A DNA stretch of 64,000 bases, taken from positions 1-64,000 of the forward strand of contig NZ_RZOY02000012.1 in NCBI RefSeq assembly GCF_004022705.2, read 5' to 3'. Source of the stretch: Mesorhizobium sp. M2D.F.Ca.ET.226.01.1.1. GTDB taxonomy: Bacteria > Pseudomonadota > Alphaproteobacteria > Rhizobiales > Rhizobiaceae. Made by a program: the position numbers and the translations under genes. The notes beneath the pieces are model-generated. The model made no database searches, had not been told where the DNA came from, and saw only the letters and a program-made list of their open reading frames with translations. Numbering within the stretch: position 1 is the first letter of the stretch; each line of letters opens with the position of its first letter. Shown one piece after another: positions 35,815 to 44,867 of the stretch.

Positions 35815-36852
35815 TCAACAGGTCTCAGCGCGGCTTGCCGTGGATCGCTCGTTTAACAGCGTCCTGAGTTGCGTAAGCGACAGCCAAGGTTTGCGACGGT
35901 GGATCATCCGATGGCAGTTTGCGCAGACTAATGCTAGGTCGCTCAAAGCCGTCTTGTCGCCCTCACGCAGCGTGTGGAGAGGTCGAAGATGATGCACCTC
36001 AATGAAGCCGTCGCCATGCGGGCCATACCGGTCCCCGAAGGACAGGTCGCAAGCTTCGCAACGAAGGTCGTGCGTCTCTTCCAGAGCCTTTTGCTTGCGA
36101 GCTTCCACCAGCTTTCTGTTACGTTCTCTTCGTTGGTGCAGGATCGTCAGCAGGCGGCCTTCTTCCGCTTCCTCTATATAGTCGAGGTTAGGCTGCGCCG
36201 TGTGCAGCGTTTCCCCGACGATGGCGGCTCGGATAGCGGTCGCGACGGCCCGCAATAGCCCGGGAGCTTGGGCGAATTCCAGCCAAACGAGCTCTTCCTC
36301 TCGTCCACCATGGCTCAGGCCAGATTTGCCTGCGGCCGCGAACGCAGGATCAAAACGCCGAAAGTTCATCACCTTCATGTAGACGCCGTTTGGGTTGCGG
36401 AATTGCCCATCACCCGAAACACCCAGGATCGTTGCCAACTTGTTCAGGTCTTCCGAGAGCTTGGCGATCTTGCTGCTGGTCTTGCCCGGTGGAGAGGCTG
36501 GGTTCTCCATATAGAAATCGAGTGCAAGGATCAGCTCATCACGGGTCCAAGTCGGATTGCGTGGCTTCGGTTCTGTTGAGCGCACGACGAAGCCGAGATT
36601 GCCCAGCACATGCGCAACGGTGTTCTCTCCGCCTGAGAAATCGATCGAGCGCAGCGGCAAATGCCGCCCGGGAAGATAACCATGGGCTGCCCCTGCGATG
36701 GCCTTAGAGTGATATTCGCGATTTCCAATGACCAGAAAGTACTTTCGGGCCTTGGCGAAGCCATACTTTTCCAAAAAGCGCTCGGGACCGATCTCGTCAT
36801 ACTCGGCTATAGCGAGTTCGACGGCTGACCGTGTCAGATCAGATAGGCTCAT
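35815..36852 (-). CDS. ScoMcrA-like HNH endonuclease (candidate type IV restriction)
   Basis: 345 residues. The N-terminal 90 residues (AIAEYDEIGPERFLEKYG, YHSKAIAGAAHGYLPG, GGENTVAHVLGNLGF) match the head domain seen on ScoMcrA-type enzymes. The C-terminal HNH core has CEACDL (Cys 265/268), FIEVHHLRPL (Glu 285, His 287/288) and LVCANCHRMIH (Cys 310/313, His 314/318). McrA-type enzymes cut DNA with modified bases such as methylated or phosphorothioate DNA. No methylase adjoins it, as expected for type IV restriction. Specificity is not readable. It is convergent with the secreted-protein gene. Confidence 0.85.
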   Translation of the reverse strand: MSLSDLTRSAVELAIAEYDEIGPERFLEKYGFAKARKYFLVIGNREYHSKAIAGAAHGYLPGRHLPLRSIDFSGGENTVAHVLGNLGFVVRSTEPKPRNPTWTRDELILALDFYMENPASPPGKTSSKIAKLSEDLNKLATILGVSGDGQFRNPNGVYMKVMNFRRFDPAFAAAGKSGLSHGGREEELVWLEFAQAPGLLRAVATAIRAAIVGETLHTAQPNLDYIEEAEEGRLLTILHQRRERNRKLVEARKQKALEETHDLRCEACDLSFGDRYGPHGDGFIEVHHLRPLHTLREGDKTALSDLALVCANCHRMIHRRKPWLSLTQLRTLLNERSTASRAETC

Positions 36853-37042
36853 TTGCTCCCCCTAAGATTGCCGAGCAAGTCCGTAGGACAGCATAATAGC
36901 CCGGCTCGGCAGGGTGACTGGGTTTCCTATCAGTTGCAAGATATAGCGGCTGGACAGGCAGATTTGACGAGCAACTCCTTGTTCATCCAGACTTGCCTAG
37001 GTTAGTTTGTTGTCCTCAACCGCTATCATTCTGGAGCGCCAA

Positions 37043-37822
37043 ATGGTCAAAAGAGTCGTGCTGGCGACTTGTCTTGCAACGCTGTTTTCGACGATTCAAG
37101 CGCTGCCTCAATCGTTCCAAGGGTCCTTCGACTTTCATTGGACGACAGATCCTCAGAACCGACATCGCATCATGGTATTGCTCTCAGACGTGTCCTTCAC
37201 CGACAAAGCCGGGAAGGTCTGGAGCGTCCCCAAAGGCACGAAAATTGATGGAGCGTCGATACCTCCAGCGCTTTGGTCATTTGCTGGGTCACCGTTCGTA
37301 GGGAACTACCGCCGAGCATCCGTGATCCACGACCGTTATTGCGACATCAAAACGGAATCCGCCAGCGACGTTAACAAGATGTTTCGAGATGCCATGGAGG
37401 CTGATGGGGTTGAATATATTGAGCGCCAGAGCAAATACCTCGCGGTCAGCGCCTACGCCTTAGCCACCGGGGCCTATGGCAAGCAAGATGACTGGCTAAA
37501 TCAATTGTCGTCGCATGAAAATTTGGTAGGAATGGTTAAAAGTCAGGAGCTCATCAAGCAGTTGAGCGAATATAAGACTCAGACAGATAAGGTTGGCACG
37601 ATTAATTCTCGCACCGACACCATAACTGCTATCGGCAGAGTTCAATATCCCTTGACGTTCGCTGCGTTGGCCACGTTTCGCCGCATCCCATCGGAGCAGA
37701 ACTACACGGCACTCGAAACGGCCGTCCGAGCCGAGCGGCCTACGGACGCCGCGGCGGAGCAAATCGCGTTGCTTGCTAACGCTACCGTGCCTGAAGGTAG
37801 CATATCGCTGCCTGCCAAATGA
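37043..37822 (+). CDS. Secreted DUF1353-domain protein
   Basis: 259 residues from ATG 37043, preferred over ATG 37007 because the signal peptide (MVKRVVLATCLATLF, STIQALPQ) starts there. The body has the DUF1353 pattern: DKAGKVWSVPKGTKIDGASI, PPALWSF, FVGNYRRASVIHDRYCD. The C-terminal 120 residues match nothing known. DUF1353 proteins are frequent in phages and prophages, and some are suggested to be peptidoglycan-associated; no catalytic role is certain. It stands on its own on the + strand. Confidence 0.75.
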   Translation: MVKRVVLATCLATLFSTIQALPQSFQGSFDFHWTTDPQNRHRIMVLLSDVSFTDKAGKVWSVPKGTKIDGASIPPALWSFAGSPFVGNYRRASVIHDRYCDIKTESASDVNKMFRDAMEADGVEYIERQSKYLAVSAYALATGAYGKQDDWLNQLSSHENLVGMVKSQELIKQLSEYKTQTDKVGTINSRTDTITAIGRVQYPLTFAALATFRRIPSEQNYTALETAVRAERPTDAAAEQIALLANATVPEGSISLPAK

Positions 37823-37853
37823 GACCCCTGATAGGCGGGAAAGTCACCGGGCG

Positions 37854-38066
37854 TCACGGCAAAGCGCCGAGCTCTTGCATGGCCGCTGTCAACGCCTCCC
37901 GTTTCGCCGCAGGGCACGGATGCATCCGCGAATCCGGATTGGTCCGGTTTGCTGCTACGCGTTTTGTGAGTCCATGTTCAGCTAAGATGTTCGCAATCCA
38001 GCAAGTCTTTGGCACAAATGACCGCGTTACGCGCACGTAGTCCTGTATCTCCTTGTATGTGGGCAA
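37854..38066 (-). CDS. Small conserved rhizobial protein of unknown function
   Basis: 70 residues: MPTYKEIQDYVRVTRSFVPK, TCWIANILAEHGLTKR, CPAAKREALTAAMQELGALP. The order (YKEIQDYV, K-TCWIA, GL, PCP, terminal helix) matches a short form I recall from several rhizobial genomes. No function is known. It lies between two unrelated genes. The small size and lack of a signal peptide suggest a regulatory or binding role, but this cannot be shown. Confidence 0.6.
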   Translation of the reverse strand: MPTYKEIQDYVRVTRSFVPKTCWIANILAEHGLTKRVAANRTNPDSRMHPCPAAKREALTAAMQELGALP

Positions 38067-38169
38067 TCACACCTCCTGCATCATCAATCGCGTTTGGCCG
38101 CAAAGGCGGAGAGAGCTCAACGCTACCGCGTACTTGCCACGGTTCCAGCGTCTCCGCCACCAAGTGCCC

Positions 38170-38748
38170 TCAATCCGCGTCGTCGTGATCGATCCCCCAA
38201 GAACCTTTGACGTCGTAGAGTTTGAAGTCTGCATACTGCAAGTTCTTGGGGTTCAGAACAATCTCGCACTCTTTACGGCCGATGGCGGTGAAGATTTTGC
38301 TCTTCGCAATCAGCCCCTCGGCAACTACCGCCAGCGGAACCGAGATCCCTCGATGACCTCTAGCGAACCCTTCAGCAATATTCTTGTCAGTCGTCCACGA
38401 AAGCCCGTTCTTCTTGAGAAAGCATGAGCCGCGATAAACTGGAATGGGATCTGGAAGCTCATCGAACCACGCTCGCACCGACGTGGATAAGTAATCATAT
38501 GGGCGAGCTTTCCATCTTTTCGCATAGTTCAGAATTTGCGTGTACCCCTTGGTATGAGGCCAAAGATCGTCACATGTGTGCCAATTGCTCTGAAAAACGA
38601 GCCAAAACAAATTTATGGGCATTCCGTTCAGACGTTCGAGGAGTGGACCTGCGCGTTCATGCGAGCCGTAAATTGCAAGTTCGCGCCAGAATGACGCGGC
38701 AATCTGCTGCGCGTCTGTGTCATTCATTGGAGGCAGAAGCTTCAACAT
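38170..38748 (-). CDS. ADP-ribosyltransferase-like protein (candidate toxin)
   Basis: 192 residues from ATG 38748, or 185 from ATG 38727. A helical first half (about 1-95) precedes DPIPVYRGS (Arg 106), GLSWTTDKNIAEGFAR (Ser-x-Thr at 117-119) and RKECEIVLNP (Glu 160/162). Arg, Ser-x-Thr/Ser and Glu in this order form the R-S-E triad of arginine-type ADP-ribosyltransferases. YRG-, WTTD- and EIVL-type strands are typical of the fold. No signal peptide is present. It lies beside a Rep/integrase module, so it may be mobile cargo with a defence or toxin role. Confidence 0.6.
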   Translation of the reverse strand: MLKLLPPMNDTDAQQIAASFWRELAIYGSHERAGPLLERLNGMPINLFWLVFQSNWHTCDDLWPHTKGYTQILNYAKRWKARPYDYLSTSVRAWFDELPDPIPVYRGSCFLKKNGLSWTTDKNIAEGFARGHRGISVPLAVVAEGLIAKSKIFTAIGRKECEIVLNPKNLQYADFKLYDVKGSWGIDHDDAD

Positions 38749-38786
38749 GAAAAGTATCCCTTGGACGGCAGCTCGGTCTAGTCGGG

Positions 38787-39665
38787 TTAGATAGGGTCTC
38801 GGGCAACGGCCCGGATCAGGGCGTGAAGCCGGTCAACATCTTGCTGACCGATGGTCAAAGTGGTTCTAGCCGTAGTGCGCTCCCAAACTTCCCAACCGCC
38901 TAGTCCGGCGACGCACAGCTTGTCGATCTCCGCCCCGTGCATGAACCGGCAGACAGCGGCGGCTTCGCCCGGCCGATGCCAATCTTTCTTCTGTCTGTAG
39001 TCCCCGGTTGGCCGCCGGTTGGAGTCTTTTATGGCATAAACCCGATACGTCTTCAGGGGAGCCTTCAACATGTATGTGAGGCTCTGACGGAGGCCCTTCC
39101 AGCTGATGCGAACTCGGAAATGTGCGGCGTCGCGGTTTGGCAAGAACGCTTGGTGGGACCTGTTGATCGAGGCCTTCAACGCCTGCATCTCATCTCGGGT
39201 CGCGCCCCATACGATGGCGTGGACATGCCACGACACGACCTTCTCTCGCCCCCTGTGAGTGTTGGCGTAGGGGGCTGCATCGACGATGCCGAAGTAGCAA
39301 AATCCCTTGAGCTGCTTCTCTGCCCATTTTTGGAGGCGCGACCAATCGTACATCTCGGCCTCCGCCGCGGGCATTACGAAGTCGGTGGGCGATAGCGTGA
39401 GGAAGTAAGCAGGCCTTTCGGCCGTCGGCCTCACGATCCTCTTCACGATCCTTCGTGCAGCACGGCAAAACTCGATTCTTGCCCTCGCATTTGTCGCTTT
39501 AAGCGACAGCGACGAGCGATCCTGAAAGTCCTGCCTGACGGCTTCGCTTAAAGCGAACGGCCCCTCACGTCCTCGCTTTCCTTGGGCATATTTGTGTGCT
39601 GTTTCATTGAACTGTTGGTGGGCCGATACGAACGTCTTCCACTTCGTGATTGGTTTCGAAGCCAT
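38787..39665 (-). CDS. HUH-type Rep protein (rolling-circle replication initiator)
   Basis: 292 residues from ATG 39665; a start at 39728 adds a basic tail without a ribosome site. VVSWHVHAIVWG carries the HUH metal motif (His 147, His 149). SLTYMLKAPLK gives a Tyr near 198 followed by Lys, as in single-Tyr Rep enzymes that nick and rejoin DNA. The N-terminal 80 residues are basic and helical. Rep proteins of this plan start replication of small plasmids, phages and integrative elements. The gene is next to the integrase at 40969, so it likely belongs to a mobile element. Confidence 0.7.
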   Translation of the reverse strand: MASKPITKWKTFVSAHQQFNETAHKYAQGKRGREGPFALSEAVRQDFQDRSSLSLKATNARARIEFCRAARRIVKRIVRPTAERPAYFLTLSPTDFVMPAAEAEMYDWSRLQKWAEKQLKGFCYFGIVDAAPYANTHRGREKVVSWHVHAIVWGATRDEMQALKASINRSHQAFLPNRDAAHFRVRISWKGLRQSLTYMLKAPLKTYRVYAIKDSNRRPTGDYRQKKDWHRPGEAAAVCRFMHGAEIDKLCVAGLGGWEVWERTTARTTLTIGQQDVDRLHALIRAVARDPI

Positions 39666-39757
39666 GGTCGCTCTCAATGTGCGGTGCCGTCGAATGCACA
39701 GGTGCGTCATAAGACGGGCTTCGTGCATTCGACGGGTTGGTATGGTGATGTGTGGTG

Positions 39758-40561
39758 TCAGTGCCGAGCGCGTGTCGGCACGTTGGTGAGGGTTTGCACT
39801 TTTTTTCGTGCTACAACGGGTTGGTCAGGCTCGACCCAGCGAAGATGGTGGCCGCCCCTTTTTAGGAGGGCAACCTCAAATTTGGATGGATCGTCGTCCG
39901 AACGCCAGATCGCGAGCGTAGCGAAAGACCAAAGCCCGAGCTTGTTGATCTTTGCGACATGCTCCTTTTTGGCCAAAATCTGGAGCGTTGATATTGCACC
40001 GCCTCCTTCGTCAGGAGGTATTGCGTCACCCGTATGCTCTTTTGGGGTGGCTGGCTGAGAGCCAATACCGGCTAACCGTGCTCGCCTAGCATTGGAAGCC
40101 TTCTCTACGCCGCCCTGTTGTTTCAGCCACTCCGGTATTTCGGCGGGTGAGACGTCAGCCTCCCATGCGTCAAGCAGCGCAAGCTTCAGTTTTGAGGCCT
40201 TCTGTCGGCCGCTTCGGCTCCCAAGGCCACAGACTATGCGAAGCACGTGCTCCAGAGCTCGCTCAGGCTCATCGATTTTGGGTCGATCGGCCACATTGTT
40301 CCAGTCAAGCCTGCGACAGAAATCGCTCAATGTGTCTGGATTCTTGCGCATCACGGACGCCAAGAAATAGGCGTCGGCGATGTATGCGCGATAGTGCTGG
40401 CGGTACTGCGTCGCCAAAGTCGCGATATTGTTGCTCAGAGCGTCCACCGCGCCATTGATGGCACCTTGGTTGTTCACGAGGTCTTCAACTGGTGGACACC
40501 TGTCTTTTGGCTCGAGTTCAACGAGCGGCTTCCGTTCTGGTGAATTTTCTTCGGCACTCAC
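39758..40561 (-). CDS. Uncharacterised protein of the integrative element
   Basis: 267 residues with no recognised domain. The first 110 are helical (AVDALSNNIATLATQYRQH); the middle has LKQQGGVEKASNARRAR and a Pro/Asp/Glu linker. The C-terminus is a small domain (LGLWSFATLAIWRSDDDPSK) with a basic end. It lies between the Rep gene and the integrase on the same strand, and it overlaps the 62-residue gene upstream by 4 bp. It may take part in replication or transfer of the element, but that is context only. Confidence 0.6.
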   Translation of the reverse strand: MSAEENSPERKPLVELEPKDRCPPVEDLVNNQGAINGAVDALSNNIATLATQYRQHYRAYIADAYFLASVMRKNPDTLSDFCRRLDWNNVADRPKIDEPERALEHVLRIVCGLGSRSGRQKASKLKLALLDAWEADVSPAEIPEWLKQQGGVEKASNARRARLAGIGSQPATPKEHTGDAIPPDEGGGAISTLQILAKKEHVAKINKLGLWSFATLAIWRSDDDPSKFEVALLKRGGHHLRWVEPDQPVVARKKVQTLTNVPTRARH

Positions 40562-40746
40562 TGCGCACCTCCGGCATTCACCACGGCAAATTGCTTGGAC
40601 AGCGCAACCGCGTCCAAGATTGCACCAGCTAAGTCGCTAGGCATTCTTCTACTCCGCAAGAAAGCGGGATCGATGGAGATGGAAAGCGAATCCAGCAACA
40701 GCGACCCCAGATTGATCTGTGGGTGATTTGGCCAGCTGAACCGCAC
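40558..40746 (-). CDS. Short protein coupled to the preceding element gene
   Basis: 62 residues or fewer. ATG 40746 has no obvious ribosome site, and a shorter form from an internal ATG (MPSDLAGAILDAVALSKQF, 28 residues) is possible. The stop overlaps the start of the 267-residue gene by 4 bp (ATGA), which supports a real gene. No motif recognised. Excisionase genes of integrative elements are often small and lie here, but no helix-turn-helix can be claimed. Confidence 0.4.
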   Translation of the reverse strand: MRFSWPNHPQINLGSLLLDSLSISIDPAFLRSRRMPSDLAGAILDAVALSKQFAVVNAGGAQ

Positions 40747-40968
40747 AATGTGCGGCGAAGTCCGTTAACTTCTTGGACACCCTGTGGGGCGCTCGGTGCT
40801 GGCCGATGGCTGCTGCCATTCGTCTAAACCGGCAAATAGGCAGTAACTTCGCCGTTCGCAAGGGGCGACTGCAAAGTAAATAGCGAATTGGCTAATTCCG
40901 GCGCTGCGCCATCGGGTGAGTTGGCGCGTTATGGAAGGAGCTTCGGCGTCGCGGAAGGCGGCTTATTT

Positions 40969-42681
40969 CTAAAGCTGGGACGCCGAATTTTGGCTTGGAA
41001 TCTCAATTGAATAGGGGGGTAGCTTCCCAATCGCGCTCGCCATGGTCTTGAGAGTTACCTCGCCGTACGTCTCGGCCACCGTCCGAGGTGCCTGCCCTTC
41101 AATTGCGTCAAGGACGCGTGGGGGCACACCAGCTTCCATTCCGATTGTTTTAAAGCGATGTCTCCAGCCGTGGTTGGGAGCCACCCTCGGGTCGGGCACG
41201 AAGCTTCGAGCGAACTCGGCGAGGCGATTCTTTAGCCCTCGCCGCGCGCCTCGACTGTCTTCGGCCGGATCGACATTTAGGAACAAGTGGCCACTGCCAG
41301 ATTCCTGTACAAAGGCAGGAAACCCGAGGTCGATGATTTGTTGATGCAGAGGCACATTCCGGGCTTCATTCGTCTTGACCGTTCCAGCCTCGGGAGTGAT
41401 GTGGATTATCCAAATGCCGTCACGCTGGAACACGTCCTGCTTTCGCAGTTGGGCCAGTTCGCCCACTCGTGCTCCTGTAAACGCACACAGCCATGGAATC
41501 CACCGTTTGGCCTGGAAGGTCTTCCAATTCTCACGGCCCTGTTTATGAGCTAATGCACCAGAAAGTATGGCCTTGGCTTCTTCGTCTGAAAGGTCCTTCG
41601 ACCTAAGCCGCGCCGTCTTGCCTACCTTCAGGGTCACGCCTGCCGCCGGATTGTGCGTGACCAGTCCGTTTGCGACCCCCCAATCAAAAACAACTTTTAG
41701 GGCCGACAGATTGCTGTCCTTGACGGTCTTGGCCGAAACCATTTTGCCGGTCTTGGGAGACGGGGTGCTCAGCCGATGATTTTTGAATGCGATCACGTCC
41801 TTCGCTGTCACTTTGGCCGCATCGTTGTGGCCGAGGAAATCGACAAAATAGGCGAATGCATTCCGATAGCTCTCATAGGTGCTCGGCTTTCGGCCAGCGG
41901 CCTTGTTCTCTTTCCACCACCCTTCAACCAACTCCATTAGCGTGGCTGAATCAGATTTCGTCGTTGCATTGGTCGCTTTAATTAATCGACGGTCCGCTGG
42001 TCGAGATTCTGCAGAACGCTGAGTTAGACCGGCTGGCCGCGGTTCTGCCTCATATTCCCCGCGTTCAAGCTTTTGCAGCGTCAAGCTGGCTCTTTGGAAA
42101 GCAGCGCCGACAGCCCGCGCGGTTCTCGTGATGCTCCATGGATCGGTCGGAAAATCATTCTCGAGAAGGATGTCTTTGGCCCTGCTGATGCATCCGGCCC
42201 TCATCGACTTCCAAAAGATGTTCTCGATCGGCATCGTTCCTGGGATAGGGTCAGAGATCCCTTCTACTCCCGGAACTGGATCGGTCGAAGGCAAAGGATA
42301 ATCCGTCCACATGCCATCGTAGTAGTCAGGAAGCCAGTGCAACTGTTCGCTGGGGTTGTCATAGAATTTTGCAAGCCATTCATCGTGTACCTTCTGGGCA
42401 AGGGAGTGCGCCTCGCGGTCGGTGATGGGACGTGCGGCCGACTCAATTTGGTCGATGGGTTGCTCGCTCAACCCGCTTTGAGCGGCACCAAGCCGAATGC
42501 GGGAGCAGTCAGCTTCGAATTCCGCGAGCACCTCTGCATATTTGCGCTTTGCCTCTTCCGGGTCTTTCGTGCCAAGGGTTTTGTTGACTTCCTTGCGGCC
42601 TGTCAGCGCGACTATGTCCGCCGGTAGGCGCTTCCGAAACCAGTAAACGCCAGTTTTACGATGTTTGACAGGACGGCTCAT
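40969..42681 (-). CDS. Tyrosine recombinase with DUF6538-like N-terminus (element integrase)
   Basis: 570 residues from ATG 42681 (ATG 42702 is in frame). The N-terminus (KTGVYWFRKRLPADIVALTG, REVNKTLGTKDPEEAK) is a DUF6538-like arm-type part, followed by a long SAM-like core-binding domain. Catalytic residues are in FTGARVGELAQL (Arg), HGWRHRFKTIG (His/Arg) and RTVAETYGEVTLK (Tyr). It lies 90 bp from the tRNA-Phe att repeat at 42771 and points away from it. It probably drives integration of the element to its left. The left attachment site of that element was not found. Confidence 0.9.
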   Translation of the reverse strand: MSRPVKHRKTGVYWFRKRLPADIVALTGRKEVNKTLGTKDPEEAKRKYAEVLAEFEADCSRIRLGAAQSGLSEQPIDQIESAARPITDREAHSLAQKVHDEWLAKFYDNPSEQLHWLPDYYDGMWTDYPLPSTDPVPGVEGISDPIPGTMPIENIFWKSMRAGCISRAKDILLENDFPTDPWSITRTARAVGAAFQRASLTLQKLERGEYEAEPRPAGLTQRSAESRPADRRLIKATNATTKSDSATLMELVEGWWKENKAAGRKPSTYESYRNAFAYFVDFLGHNDAAKVTAKDVIAFKNHRLSTPSPKTGKMVSAKTVKDSNLSALKVVFDWGVANGLVTHNPAAGVTLKVGKTARLRSKDLSDEEAKAILSGALAHKQGRENWKTFQAKRWIPWLCAFTGARVGELAQLRKQDVFQRDGIWIIHITPEAGTVKTNEARNVPLHQQIIDLGFPAFVQESGSGHLFLNVDPAEDSRGARRGLKNRLAEFARSFVPDPRVAPNHGWRHRFKTIGMEAGVPPRVLDAIEGQAPRTVAETYGEVTLKTMASAIGKLPPYSIEIPSQNSASQL

Positions 42682-42770
42682 AGCAAGGACCATGTGTAAC
42701 ACCCGTGTGTAGCACCCGGGTAGGCCTAAGCATATAATTTTGCTAGTTTTTCAGCTGCGTCAACACCTTA

Positions 42771-42829
42771 GGAAGGTGATGGTGCCCAGAGGCGGATTCG
42801 AACCACCGACACGCGGATTTTCAGTCCGC
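42771..42829. repeat. Left attachment repeat (attL), copy of the tRNA-Phe 3' part
   Basis: 59 bp identical to 57874-57932: 12 bp of flank plus the tRNA-Phe 3' part up to and including the anticodon-side TTTTCAGTCCGC. At 42830 the sequence leaves the tRNA, so this is a fragment, not a functional tRNA. Confidence 0.9.
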
Positions 42830-42901
42830 ATAGAGCGCCAGAAAACGCAATGAAAACAGGGGCCATGTTGCAATTGACCCCTGTTCATGTCGCACGGAGC
42901 G

Positions 42902-44098
42902 TTATCCAAGCAGCCCGGCAAGCCTCTCGCTGCGCTCCTGTCGGCGCCGGCCCGCATGCTCGTCCTCGAAAAGATGGCCGTACAGGTCGTAGGTTATCTG
43001 GATGCTGCTGTGGCCAAGCTCGACTTGAATTTCTTTCGGGTTGGCGTTGTCGGCAATCAGCATCGACGCATGGAAGTGCCGCAGGGCATGGAAGTTGTAG
43101 CGCGGCTCCATGATCGGCTTGTCGTCCTCGTCCTTCTCCCCGGTCGGATCGCAAACCCCGGCCTCGATCTGGATAGGCTTCCATGCCCTATTAAAGATGT
43201 TGGGGAGCGATTCCGGGGTGCCCTCGGTGGTTGCGAACACCAGATCATGACCGCCGGCCCGCAGCTTCCATGCCCGCAGGATGGCCACCAGCGAGGCGGG
43301 AATATTGATCGTGCGCCTGCCTGCCTTCGACTTCGGCGCCCCTATGTCGCCGCTCTCGTCGGCGCGCTGGCGGACCTCGATCGTCCCGGCCTTGAGATCC
43401 ACCGCAGCCCACGGCAAACCGCGAAGCTCTGACGCCCTCATGCCGGTATGAATGGCGGTGGCGAGGAAGGCCCGGCGCTTGTGCCACGCCTCTGCCCAAC
43501 GCTTGTTCGGCTGCAATGCCAACTCGTCCAGTTTGGCGAGAATTGCCTTGATGTCCGCAATGGACGGAACAGTCACGTCTTCCTTGTGGCGGCCGGTGCC
43601 TATCTGAACGGTCGCGGCAACATTGACCATGACCTGATCCTGATGCTGCATTTCTGAGAGGATGCCCTTTAGGCTCTGCAAGACCTTCTTTGCCATAGCG
43701 CGCGACAGCTTCGCCAGCAGATCGGTGCGGAACCTGGTGATATCGGGCTTGGCCAAGTCCGACAGCTTCACGGTGCCCAGCATGGGCTTGATGTAGTCCT
43801 TGAGGTGTTGCTTGTACTGACGAAGTGTGGAGGCTTCCGCCGGCCCACGGTCGCCGCGCCCCTGGGTGACAGCCTTAATCCATTCGTCGCCAGCCTCGGC
43901 AACCGTGAGGGACTTGCTGCGGACGACATGCTTCTTGTCGCGGACCTCCCCGCGCATGGTCGTCTCGAAGGCTTTGGCCTCGCCCTGCTTGTCGAAGGTG
44001 CGGAGTGCACGAACGCCATTCTGATCTTTGTAATCCACTACCCAGGCTGTCTTGGCCTCGCCCTTGGCTGTGGTCCATTTGCGCTTGCGAACCGACAT
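42902..44098 (-). CDS. Tyrosine integrase of the tRNA-Phe element
   Basis: 398 residues. An AP2-like arm domain (TAWVVDYKDQNGVRALRTF) and a SAM-like N-terminal domain precede the catalytic core: HTGMRASELRGLPW (Arg), NFHALRHFHASML (His-x-x-Arg), LGHSSIQITYDLYGH (His, Tyr). The gene ends 72 bp from the attL repeat and reads toward it, the usual place for an integrase acting on a tRNA site. Its start faces the rest of the element, where the small early genes diverge. It very likely integrates and excises the 15-kb element. Confidence 0.93.
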   Translation of the reverse strand: MSVRKRKWTTAKGEAKTAWVVDYKDQNGVRALRTFDKQGEAKAFETTMRGEVRDKKHVVRSKSLTVAEAGDEWIKAVTQGRGDRGPAEASTLRQYKQHLKDYIKPMLGTVKLSDLAKPDITRFRTDLLAKLSRAMAKKVLQSLKGILSEMQHQDQVMVNVAATVQIGTGRHKEDVTVPSIADIKAILAKLDELALQPNKRWAEAWHKRRAFLATAIHTGMRASELRGLPWAAVDLKAGTIEVRQRADESGDIGAPKSKAGRRTINIPASLVAILRAWKLRAGGHDLVFATTEGTPESLPNIFNRAWKPIQIEAGVCDPTGEKDEDDKPIMEPRYNFHALRHFHASMLIADNANPKEIQVELGHSSIQITYDLYGHLFEDEHAGRRRQERSERLAGLLG

Positions 44099-44447
44099 CG
44101 TTCTCTCCGTAGCAGCCGGTACTGGCTGAAATCATGTTGCATTATGTCGCAAATTGTCCGCGTGTCAATGTGTCGTAATCCCCAGGTGAGTTTAGAAGCC
44201 GCTTGCAATGAGAACAAAACGAGATTACATAGTCCGCAGCCGACAGTTGGATGACTCGTCGGCGGCAAGGCCCGGATAGGTCAAGCCGTTTGGAGCGGCG
44301 CGCGGCATGGATGTGCCACCGATCTTCCGGCAACCGATTTTTCCAGATCGACAAACACGAGCCGGAAGCAAGCGTTAACCCGCGCTGCGCCGGCTATTCG
44401 TGCATTCGACAGCCTGACGCAAGCGCCCGCTCAAACGGAGCTTGCTG

Positions 44448-44657
44448 GTGAACCCGAGCAATATCAATGTCGGCCTCGACCTCGTATGGGGCGCCGCCGC
44501 AATCGCACGCGAACTTGGCCTCAAGAACGAACGCCAGGCCTTCTACATCCTCGAAAAAGGACTCTTGCCCGCCAAGAAGGTCGGCGTGCAGTGGGTCACA
44601 TCTCGACATGCCATCAGGACGTACTTCGCCGATCTCGTTCCGGTGGAGGCGGCTTAG
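44448..44657 (+). CDS. Small DNA-binding-type early protein
   Basis: 69 residues from a GTG at 44448, preceded by GGAG (a TTG at 44442 is also in frame). GAAAIARELGLKNERQAFYI then LEKGLLPAKKVG and WVTSRHAIRTYF resemble the winged-helix/excisionase type that reads DNA with one helix and a beta wing. It heads the rightward gene series divergently from the integrase, where an excisionase or regulator would be expected. No other proof is available. Confidence 0.6.
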   Translation: MNPSNINVGLDLVWGAAAIARELGLKNERQAFYILEKGLLPAKKVGVQWVTSRHAIRTYFADLVPVEAA

Positions 44658-44867
44658 ATGAAGCACCTTTTCCACACCGACGACCATCAACATTGCGAAG
44701 CCGTCGCCTTCGCATATGACTGGCTGAGGGGCGAGGCCAAGAACCCCAAATCTAAGTTTCCGCTGATTGCCGAGATGCGGAGCCGGTTCGGCTTGACGCT
44801 GGACGAGGCCTGTTCCGTCGCCAGCGAAGTCTATGACAGCCGCAGGGGGCGCCAATGGACCTCCTGA
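44658..44867 (+). CDS. Short early protein of the element
   Basis: 69 residues starting directly after the previous stop (TAG then ATG). HTDDHQHCEAVAFAYDWLRG precedes KSKFPLIAEMRSRFGLTLDE then ACSVASEV. The second half may be a short helix-turn-helix (FPLIAEMRSRFGLTLDEACS). It overlaps the next frame by 13 bp, so the three small genes form a tight operon. The function is unknown. Confidence 0.55.
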   Translation: MKHLFHTDDHQHCEAVAFAYDWLRGEAKNPKSKFPLIAEMRSRFGLTLDEACSVASEVYDSRRGRQWTS

